NCBI GenBank assembly: GCA_900095095.1
Contig: FMBT01000322.1
Span: 248,001 to 312,000, forward strand
From: Fragilariopsis cylindrus CCMP1102
Taxonomy: Eukaryota > Bacillariophyta > Bacillariophyceae > Bacillariales > Bacillariaceae
Direction of reading: 5' to 3'
Length of the DNA stretch: 64,000 nucleotides
Below the pieces are notes generated by a model, which worked only from the letters and a program-made list of their open reading frames with translations, was not told the DNA's origin and made no database searches. Numbering within the stretch: the first letter of the stretch is position 1; every line of letters starts with the position of its first letter. A program made the translations under genes and the position numbers. This document shows, piece by piece, positions 21,101 through 33,100 of this stretch.

Positions 21101-24100
21101 ATGAGTTAGCATTCGAAGGTCGGTAGCTCTTGAAATAGGCAACACTAAAAATGTATGTAAAAATAGAACAAAAAGAAGTATATATATCAGAACGACAGCG
21201 TTTAGCTTTGAGAAAACAGTATAGAAGACATATCAGGTCGGATACATATTTTTTTCTTGTTTTTGTTTTACTTACCATGTTCCCCAGGAATGTTCGAAGA
21301 AAAACTTGATGATAAGATCCACGGGCCACCACAATCTATCCTCAGTTGACTTTCGGAACGTGTATCAGGGAGAAAGAAAGGGACGAGTTCGGCTGGGCCA
21401 ATAGATGATACGTACTGAGCGGATCGATGTGCTGTAGTTCCACCCGGTATGATTTGAATTATTTCCGATCGATTTCCATCCTGCCTTTTCACTAGTCCGT
21501 CGTTAATCGTGGCGAATCTTCCAAATACAGACTCATATTGATTTATTTTTTCTTTGTGATGCTTATCTTCAAAGCCATATCTCCACTTACGAGAATCGCT
21601 TGGCCCTCCTGATGTATTATTGTCAGAACGACGATCTTCGCTCAGTGGACGGAGGATGGAACTATCCTGCCAAAGTCGAATAGGTCTTCCTAAACGATTG
21701 TAAACCACATACCTCTATATATAGTAAACCATGACATAAAGATAATAGTAGTGATAATAAGAGTAACAATAGAAACAGTAATAAACAAAATAGAACAATA
21801 ATTTTGTTAGCGAGATATACTGTAAAATATATATGCAAGAAAAACAAACGTGTCGTTGATAGCACCTTTTCTACTACAAAAATAAAATCAAATGTTACTG
21901 CTGCTGCTGCTGCTGCTGCTGTACAATAACAATTACGTACCGGGCAGAATCGAACAATTTTCGTGTATCCAGATAGAAATCCTGGAGCAACATTTACTGT
22001 TGCTGATAGCTCTAGCATTCTTCCATCTTTACAAGGTACCCTAAAATTGCAAATCAATCGATCAAGTACCGGTATGTCGTGAGAAATTGCAAATTTTAAA
22101 AGCGACGCGCGTGCGTGCGAAGGAGAATTTCATTGTGTTGATGACGTGGAAGAAGATCTAAATTCAATCATCAATAAAAAATAATTCAATCACGCATGCA
22201 AAGATCACATCATCATCAAAAAAATCACAACATACCGTTTTTCGTCTTTCGTAATCAATTCAAAATTCACAACACATTTCAATTCAATAATAATTTACAT
22301 ACCTTATGACTTGCGAGAATCCAACTGTCGCCAATCCAAACCCAGTGGACCAACCAGAAACATAATTCGAATTGTTATATGCATCGTATAATTGCACTAT
22401 CAGCTTTTCAACACCCAGGCCATCTTCGTAAAAATTGAACATGAAAGCCATTTCAGCAAGTTGATGTAAAGGCATATCCTTATCTATTAAAGCAGCGACA
22501 TTCTCTGGTGGAAGATTGCATCGTCCGGGAGATGTGGCCAGACCGCCATGTGTTCCTGCAAAAATAGTTCCTGGATTCATAGGCATATTATCAAGTAAAG
22601 ATGCGTTTCTTTCAAGAAAAGACGGAGAAGAAAGCGCAACCCTTCGCTTCGATTGCATTTCATGTCTGGACCTGTAATGTCGATTACTACCATCTACGGG
22701 GACGGAACCGTCCTTTTCAGGAGAAATAACGGTTCCACTGACAAATCTCTTCTCTTTGTCTTCCTTGTAACGCAAAGCGTGTTCGGTAGTATTCACGATC
22801 CAGTAAGGACAATACAAACTTACCCTTCTCTGTCCGCCTCCTCCACGGATATTCTCGATGTGAAGTGTCAATCGTTGTCCGGCGCCATCAACAACTGTTG
22901 TCTCAGTTGCAATATCGGATGTAGAATAAGAAAGTGCTTCAATCGCATGGACTTTTCCATCTCCAGATTCTGCTCCCATTTCTCCTGCAGAAAGAAAGAA
23001 AATAGATATGAGGAAAAGAAAAATTAGAAGTATATATAAATGTCAAATACGACCAGAAAGGGACGTGTGTATTCCCACAAGAGAAACGACTTTCTTAAAC
23101 TTACCGATGTCTAATCCTAAAGATGATGATGATCGCTGCTTAAAATTACTCCCTCTTTTTTTTCGTCCTCCTTTCGCCTTCGGTGTTGCCATCTTCGCAA
23201 CTCGCTGTTTGGCTCGTTTGTCGGGAGAATCAGCAAGAGTCGTCAATGTTTTTCCAATTTTTTTTGTTCCTTTCGAAACTGCTTTTCCGATCGATTTAAG
23301 TCCTGCATTTTGCTCTAAATAACACAGTATCAAAATGGAATAGAACATGATGGAACACGCATATATCAGTGGCTATTCGAAATAAATTAAAAAGTTTGAA
23401 GACGATTACGATGACGATAAATGCGTAAAAAACTTACCTTTAGAGTATACAGCAGCATCTCCACCATGGTGAACAATTGCTCCTTCCCCTACTGGTGTCC
23501 TACAAAATCCAAGATTGACCATAATTAGAAGGGGAATATCGAGACCGAGCGAGTGAATAGGGGCTTGTTGTCCAGGTTCTAAATCGGCATACCAGACTAC
23601 AGTCTTTCTTATTGCGTGCATCAGCTCGAAGCGTCCGCCCTGTGGAAGGAGATTAACAATTACAATGGGCGGATAAACGGCAAGACTATACGCGACTGAA
23701 TTAATAGAATGACAGCAACGGATAATACAAAGGATAAGATGGTAAGATGATGAGTTGGGTATCAGCGATATACAAAAACAATACCGAAAATAGCTATTCC
23801 TCTCTATCTTTTCAACAAAAATTTACGTACCTGGACCATGAATGAACTTTTCTAATTGGTTGGATCTTCGGTTTTTTCTGCCCGTATCGATCAGAAATCC
23901 TTTTGAATCTTGTGATTCCGGTATGAAAGGATCGTTGTTTGATTTAACGATAGGACTTCTTCCGATCTCGATTGCGTAGCAAAACGGTGTTTGCATATTT
24001 CCACTGATTGATTGTGTTTGACACTGCAGTACAAAGTCAGGATAATAACGTTAGATATGATTCATGTTTCATCAATGTAAACAAATAAATACGCTTGTGT

Positions 24101-27100
24101 TTTTGATGAAAAACTTTCTTTTTGAAACTTACCGAAACTTGCAGGCCACTTTTTGCATCAATAAGTCCAATGTCCTCTCCACCGCCGTTCTGGTATAAAA
24201 GAGAAGTTTCGTCGACAATTTTGGCAAGTTGTATGGGTCTCGAGCACATATCAACATCGAATTCTTCGATCTTTGACGATTCAGTTGGCTTTGAGAAATC
24301 GCGAAATGAGAAAATCTTTGTATTTGAAGTATCTGGACACATCCAAACACTACCAAGATGGCCCCCAGCCATTTCAAGTGCACTTTCAAGCAAAAGTGTT
24401 GGTAACTGAAAAGAACAGTTAGGGCGAATGAAATCACAATCCTGTTCACTTTTCTTATCTCTGATGCCAATCATTGATCCATCTATATTACCACCGTTGT
24501 CATTACACCCTTCACTGTTCGTCCTCTTAGGTAGGAGATCTGGCTTGTAAATTGGATCGGGATGAGATACCAATTTGATGATGTGAGTTGTATTGTTAAC
24601 TATTTCGAATGAACTTCTTACAGATAGTAATCGACCTCCATTATCCGGACCAACTTCAGTCAACAACGTCATTGCATTTTGCAAACGCCAATCATTCGAG
24701 ATCTTTGAACAAACTTGAGGCGATCGAGGGATCAAAATCTGGAATTTTCTTCCAAACGTATCAACAGAAACATTCTGAATCCAACGACAACCAGGTACTT
24801 GTAAATCTATAGCATGATGTAGTGATACTTTTTGGTGGGACTTATCCTTATATATAGGGACTTCGACGACTCTCATATTTTTCACAACAGATATTGTGGC
24901 ATCGAAGGTCAAGGGCGCAGCTTCTCCCTGATTCAAATAAGTAACAACAACAGGTTTCTCCGTGTCATCTTCCCTTGAAACGTTGGACTGTTGTTGATGA
25001 ATCCTCAACCGCTGACCTGTTAGATTACGAATTGAGAATGCAACTCTATCTTCACCTTTTAAGGTCTTCGGAATCTCGTGGATGACTTCCATTTCATAAC
25101 CATCTATTGTTTTTGTAACATCTTTAACAAGAGCGCCATCTTGACTGATCGATGAAGCCATGATAGAAGCACGGTGATGCAGTGTTTTGCTTCTCTCATT
25201 TTTCTCTTCAAAGGTCTCACGAATCACATTGCGGAATGAATCGATTGTTTCACTTAAGAATGACAAAAGTGCACCAGATAGGTTAAAATGCAAAGGACAG
25301 TCAGAGTTAATTGAGATTCCTTGACCGCGTTTGTTGGAAACTTCATACAAAATTTGAAACTCAAAAGGTTCCATTAGAGGTTCCCAGCTTCTTGTTAAGC
25401 CGAGTTTGAAATTATCAATCCATAAATGATTACACAGAGTAATCTGTAGATCCGATGGTTGAGATTCTCCTTGTGTTAGACCCTTTGTAATGGGTTCTAT
25501 TGCAAATTTACTCATAGTTAACGATGAAGAAGATAAAGAAACGCGCGCGATAGGGAGTTGCACCTATAATACATAATATACAGTATAAGTATTAGTATTA
25601 GTATCATAAAAGTATGAATAAGAGGAAACGAAACGAAGCGAAATGTTATAAGACGATATCATGCCGCGCGTACGATACGTAAAGGAAAATAAATTAAATG
25701 AATGAATAATCAAATCGAATCGTAGAGTAGAAGTAGAACGATGATCCAAATAAGATTTCATTTTCAGTAGTTTCAATCTCAATTTTCACTTACGCCTAGG
25801 TCTGGATCGATAAGAAACATTCTCACATCTCCTACTTTTGCTGATACGGAAAATGTTTGAGGAGACTCATCATTGTCTTCTTCTTGTGGTGCAAATCTTT
25901 TGTTAATTTCCGATGGACCACTAAAGAAGTTCTGCATTGTTGCAGCTGTGAGAGGTAAACATTCGATGACGCACGTGATATCACAACTTTGGTTTCCAAA
26001 CTGACGTGTTGGATTTTGGAACGGTTTCAGTACTTTGGGAGGTGCGAGTGCGAGAGGGTCTACCTCAAGTTCTTGTCCTACAACAGAACACGAAGGTATG
26101 TTCTCCCCCAAGAATGGCACGATGACTGACACATCCTTGTGGTTACATTTATTGTTGGAATCATAACGAAGTCCAAACGATAATCCTTTTATTAATGGTC
26201 GTAAACCTATTGTTCCTGATGATCCAAACCTTTCTGGTGCTACGAACTCGTTGGCGAAAGAAAGATTCATATCCGTTGAGACAATTTCTTGTGAAGAAAA
26301 TTGCTCGATTGACTTGTAACGATACCATAATCCAGTATCACTAGAGATTATTAGAGATGGAGCTTGCGAATCGAAGTAGTCGCTAGGAAGACATAGAATT
26401 GGTTTTATTAGCCAGAGTCGAAAATCTACGTTAAGACCTGGAAGTGGTACAAATGGAAGAACGTCTTGACTTGTAGATCGTCTTAGTGCATTCTTGATTC
26501 TATGTGACCATTTTTGTGCTTCAAAACCTGGATTGCCAAAAGCAGGATCAGTAAAGTAACTCTTGAAATAATCTAAAATCACCCAGATCCAACTTAAGTC
26601 GTGCATCACCATTTCTGCACTTTGAATTCCTAGATTCGTCATGCTCCAGCCTGGAGTCATAAATACTGATGCTTGAAAGGGCTGAGGCAAAGACGAGTCG
26701 AGCGTTCTCGCATCTTCCCGCAATCCCCATGATAGATCAGCCCACGATATTTGATTAGGTAAGGCGGGATTTGAAGAAAGTACACCCTGGAAGGATCCAA
26801 CACGTCGTTCGTCAGTTAGATTGATTGATGATGCTCCTGTAATTGATGTGAATGGGATATTTACGAATGCAGCATCACAAGGACAATAACCAAAAGGGGG
26901 TTGTAAGCGACTCGACCAGCGGACAAAATAAAATAAAATAAAATAAAATAGAATAAAACAGAACAGAACAGAACAGAACAGAAAACTACTTCGGTTCGTT
27001 CATATGTTGAAAGATGCTTACCTAAGCCAATCCTTTTTACATTTAAGTGATTATTTAAAACGTGAATCACTGCGTCGTCTAATGAAAGGATCAATCCAGC

Positions 27101-30100
27101 TTTCACGTCGTCTGCGCAGTCGGGATCCTCAAAATACTGGAAACATTTTGGATCGATCGAAAAATGGTTAGGTTCATCAAAAGTACAACGAATTGAAATT
27201 CTTTTGAAGATACAACAGATCTCTGATCGAATGGATTTGATCCTCTCGAGATAAGAGACAAATTTTTCTGAAGAGTATTCTGGAAAATCATATGGTATAG
27301 TAGGCGGTCTTGCAGAGTTAAAGACTTCATCCGTCGAAACTTTAAACACAGTTCCAAGCTCCTGCATATTTGAATCCCAAACAGCAAGCAACAAGCACAA
27401 TTGTGAAAGTCGCGCATTGAGCAAGAAAGGCATTGATTCATCGCGACTTGAAATAAGAAGTCTGCTATGTGGAGCAGAATCGGCCAAGATCTCAAGACAT
27501 AAAGCATCAGTGCTCATCTCTTCCCACGATTGAATGCAATCTATTTTTTCGATGCCCGAGTTTTCATCTAGATTATTCTCTTTTTTGTAAACCGATTTCG
27601 AATCTTCTGCTCTCCCGTTGATCTTATGAAGCCTGGCAATAACGAGAAGAAAAATGATTGTGAGAAACGAGAGAGTATCAAATATACCCAAACATATAGT
27701 ACTGCGTATTGCTTTGAAATCGTCTTACCATCTAAACAGTGAGCTATTGATGAGGTTTTGAGTCGCTTTGTCATCAGCGATGGCTGTAAACACACGAAAT
27801 TTCTCGATGCTTATCGTGAAGCGTCGTATTAGATCGCTCGTGTAACTTGATATAGGACCGGATGGTTCTTCGCTAAAAGCAGATTCACAGTCTTCGTAAT
27901 CGGACACTTTTTATTTATTTTGGAAGCAAGGAAGACAAAAACAATGATATTTAGGAAAGAAAATAATTACAAATTATTCAATTCAAAGGAAAACAAAAAA
28001 CTTACAAGAAATGAAACTATTATCTCTCGACATCTTTCCATCTGGAACACCATTTTCGTTTTGATTTCTTTTCATTGGATTCGCATCAAACGGCGACGTC
28101 TCTGTTGGCATTGCGAATGTTTCTGGTATGTAAGAAACTGCAAAGCATGCATCTTCAATTTCAAATGCTAATATATCGCTGCTCGTACTGTTTCTTGGGC
28201 ACAAAATAGAACTATCGTAGATGAAGCAAGAGTAAAGGAGAGGATTTCTTTCGTTACCATGTACGTCGGTAACTTTTGTCTCGTATTTCTTCTTCAATCT
28301 TCCTACACCATAATTCTCGTAGCAGAAATATTGTAGTAAATCATTGATAAACTGCCGTACAAGAAATAAGCGAAATGATGTAAATTCGACCTCGAGTCGA
28401 CTACTGATTTTCCACTGATCTGGAGATTTGAAGTATCGAACTTGGAAAGGAAAACTCGATAATCCATCCGGTGATAGTAACGCCAGTACAATTGGATAGA
28501 GCTGTCCTTCTGGAGCTGTATGGAACAAGATATTAGATGAATGTGAAGGTAGGCGTGTATTTGTTAGAGAGAGAGAGAGAGAGAGAGAGAGTACAGCAAT
28601 ACACATTTTAACTAATTCATTCATCGACTTACTCAGGTTTTGAACAGTAAACGATTTTGCCACAAGTGCAAAAGAAGGAGTCTCGGAGATACCCAACGAT
28701 TCCATTGCCTTCTCGTTTTTATAACATGCGCCTTCCAATGTTAAACGAGAAAATGGAACCAATGCATCTGAGGTGAATAAAAAGCTCAAACATGAAGCGA
28801 TGATCACGGTGGATGTTTCTATTTTTAAAGGGCCAGCATCCAATGCTTCATTTTCGTTTTCGCTACTGTTGGTACCATATTCTAGATCTTCATCAACTTG
28901 TTTTGTTGGGATCAATGTAGTAATCTCGTCGATAATGTCTTCTAAGAGACGGGAGGAAAAGAAACATTCAAGTTCTCCTATTTCGATATCATCAAGTCTT
29001 GAACGCTCTCTATAAGGCAAGTCTTTTTCCGCGCCTTCATTCGAAGCGAGAACGCTGATTGGTAGCCCTCCTCTTCCAAAATCGTTTTTCTTATCGAGAC
29101 TGAATCTCGAAAACGATATACCACGATTAGATAGTCCGGGGCCGTCTTCCTCGACACTCGTCTCGTTTCTGATATATGGGACTAGAGTTAAGAGCTCGAT
29201 CCCGGCTTTGTTTGTTACCACCTAAAACAATAGTACAAGTAAGAGAAAAAGGCCAAAGGATGAGAAAATAGATATATAGATAATGATATTGTGACAGATA
29301 ATTATCACTCTTGTGTGATAGTTTAACCATCAAAAATTTCTCTTACTAAAGACGGTACTAATGATGTCACCATTTGATCGTAGAACATGTTAATACTTGA
29401 AAGCGAAAATCCCGTAGGGAGATCAAAGAAGAGAAAAGTAGAATCGTCCAAGCGCTCGTCATCTTCAAAAAAGACTGGCAGAAGGGAGGAAAATGATGAC
29501 ACGGTCTTTTCGACAGCATTCTTTACTGTCGTCTCGACCATATGGGTAGAATTCTTTGAGTCATCGTCGGAAAACTCGTCGAAGAAGTCACCATCGTCAC
29601 CTTCATGAGCGCCACTTATGCTGTCGCCGCCACTGCCTTGAGATCCGCCGTCTGCATTTGCAAACGATCTCGACAAATGAGACACACTATCATCGTCTTC
29701 AACGATAGATTCTTTTGTTGTCGTTGGTGATAGAGGCAAAGTTTTAGCTATTTCATGAAAAAGATCAGATTGGGTCTTTCTCATTACAGCTATATCATCG
29801 AGGAAGTTCAATCGAGCTTTATTTGCACATGCCCATGCTTCATCATCATTCAGTCCCAATCCTACCAGACGTCCGATGCAAACTTGCATTGCTGAAGAAA
29901 GTGCTTCTTCGTTTGGAAGACTGAGATCAAAACATGCAACAACCGATAAAAAATCGCACAAAGTCTCCTCCATTACAATTTCTTTCATTTTAGATGGTAG
30001 CAATGCTTCAACAATTGGTGTATCTTTTACAAGTTCAATTCTTAATCGTTTGCAGGTAAAATCTAATGAACTCAAGATTCTGTGGGATAAAATCTCGATT

Positions 30101-33100
30101 CGAGGAGGATCCGGTTTTATTCTTTTCTTTTTGGTGTTCAATTTCCCAAAGTCGAATGCTGGTTTTGCGGCAGATAATAAGTCTAATCGATCTTTCGATA
30201 GAAGAAATTCAATTGGCGACACTTCCACAACAAGATTTTGCTTTGGACAATCTATGTCTAGGAGAGACAGTTCGTTTCTTGTTATCAAAACTTCCATGTT
30301 GATTGGAATTTCCATGATTGATGGTACAATATCAGCAGTTTTGGCATCGATTCCAAATCTCATACCGTCCATAGTAAAGACAAAATGGTTCGAAGCGAAT
30401 GAATCATGTGTGCCAGCTAGCTCTGCAATATTTAACATGTCTAATGTTTTGATGACTGTTTGTTTTCGAGAACTTGATATACTTTCACTTGCAACACTAT
30501 TGTCTTTACCTCCTTCGAACATCATTGCCGAAGACTGTATCAGCTCATCAACTGCATTTCCACTATATAGTTCGATAATATCAGACTCCAGATATAATGA
30601 ATAGTTCCGCTGTTCGCGATCCTTACAGATTGCATCGGAACCGTGAGAAAAAATAAAACTTGAGTCGAGTTCGGAATCTTCGGAGTCACTTTCCTCGTTA
30701 AAGCTATATGGGACTCTAATTTCGACTCCGTGTATCCGAATAGCAGATGATAATGCCGCAAAAGCCGACGTTGGACCATCGGCTATCTTCTTGACCATGA
30801 TTTTTCTCGCGACATCTCGAGAAGACATAGTGAGTAGCGTTTCCGGCTGATTCACATCCGGGCCGTTGTAGAAGTTAAGGAGTTTGGCTGCTGGTACAAG
30901 GCTCACACTCAAATAAATCTTAGATAAGTCGATTTGCAACGTCTTATTCGATGGACCGTCCCTAGTGAATTTTAATGATACGGCATGACGTGGAGGACTC
31001 GATGGAAAGCGTGTAAAAATCATTGAATCTGCCATCGTTTGATGTTTTCCTGAAATCAACGTCGATGCATCGACACTACCTGCGTCAGCATTCCGTTTTT
31101 TGCTGCCGCCATAACCAACGGATCCATCAATATCCACCTCAGTGACGGGTCTATCATCCAAAGGACCACCCATAGAAAGGATGTGCGTATCTTGATCACC
31201 CATGGCTTCAATACGAGCAACCGATAATCCAAGCTGCATACCCTGAAAATAATGATGATAATAATAATAATAGTAATAGTAATTTCATGTTGAAAGTTAT
31301 TAAAGGTCAGCACGTACAAAGTTCAAGGAAAAAAATAATTAAACAAACACAAGAGATATTCTACTCGTGGTATACCTTACCTCTCCACTAATTCCCTTCG
31401 CCGTTGTTGTAAGTGATGTAATCGTCAATCGTAGTATTGACTTTTCTGGTGGATGCCCAAAGGATAGAAAATCAGTTGACCGCATCTTCGCTCCGGTGAC
31501 ATCAATTCCTTCTTCTTCCTCTTCTTCCTCCTCTTCCACTATCATCCCGATTTCACCATCATCCTGATCATCTGTCAGGACCGACAAGTCATCGACAAGG
31601 TTGTGATGTAGTTCACTAGAATCAGAACCCAATGACCGGTTCGAGGAGGACATTCCTCGCATTTCAGGAGACAACTCAAACAGATAGTCTTCTTCCACAA
31701 CAATAAGATTGAATTTCTTGATTTGAAATGAAAAAAAATGTCTCATACGGTTGTCAGAGGAAGTAGTTCTGACTCTTGTTGCGATAGTAGGATCACCGGC
31801 AGTACTGCCTAAGAATTCACCATCACGATTGGAATATCGACCAAACCGATTCGATCGTATCGTCCGACCATCACCAATGGTTGCAAAATCTCTTTTGGTT
31901 CCACCAGAGGAATAAAAATTGCCTGCAGAAAGAGAAGGTCCCATGGATATTCCACCAATAGCAGCCTTATTGTTATTATTTTCCAGAGCGGTTTTGGCAG
32001 CGTCAGTATTAGATATATCGTCATCATTATTATCTTCGAAATCGTCTGATCCATCATCTGCCCCCGTCGCTGCTGGTATTCCAAAATATTCTTGTACACC
32101 ACCCTTTTCACGCAGTCGTTGACTAACTTCAAATTGATTCTGGATCAATTCAAGTAAAGTTGAATCATTTTCATCACCACCATCTGCTGTAAGATTCATG
32201 GTATCAAAACTTGCATCGGTTCTATTGCTGTTTCTATTAATAAACGCAGTATCCGATCCGAATTTTACACCCATCCCTCCACCTCCAGCTCTCGGGGGTT
32301 TTGTTGCGGTTGCGGTTGCGGTTGCGGTTGCGGTTGCTGAATACCTACTACTGCTACCACCAACGGTGGGAGTGGTTTTACTATTAGTAATCCTTCTTAA
32401 TCTTTGTCTACGTGTAAATTCTGCACTTGTTAATCCATTGACACCCCATAATTCTGAAACAGCAGAAGGCATTTTTGTTGTTATTCCACGTACTCGCATA
32501 CTCCGTGCTATACTTCGATACAGTAAAATTTGTTCAATAGGTAATTCATCTTCAATATCTGATAACAATTCTTCTGCCTCTTTTTGTTTTGTACTATTAT
32601 AACCGCCAATCGTGGACCAAATATTCATATTCATCCTCCCTGTTGCGGTGGCGGTGGCTGTGGCTGTTTCTGTGAATGATGTCGCTCCCATCCTCATACC
32701 ACCACGTGCAGTTGTTGCATTCTTAGTAGTAGTAGTACTAGTATCGAGTTTGTATGTAATATACAGATCAATGTATTCCTTTCGTCTGTATCGTTGTTTG
32801 TTCCAATCAAATGAAATATACATATTACGGAACATCGATGTCATATGTTTCCTTTTCCGTATTTCCCACGTGATTGCACCGAATGAATACTTCCACCATT
32901 GGACAATAACTTCCTGCCGTGCTGATTTCAATACCTTTCCATCATAATAATGATTCTGATGATAATGATGTTGCTGGCTGCTGCTGCTAAAACTACCGCT
33001 ACCATTATTATTATTGCTTTTTTCTGATCCTAAATTTGATAAATCATTTGATATTGATTCTTTATTTGCATCTGGATCGGATGCCCACCATGAGGATATT

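Noticed and set aside
29876-30604. 242-residue plus-strand frame
   Set aside because: Lies wholly antisense to VPS13 exon 2, which has clear family context; no domain in the antisense protein.
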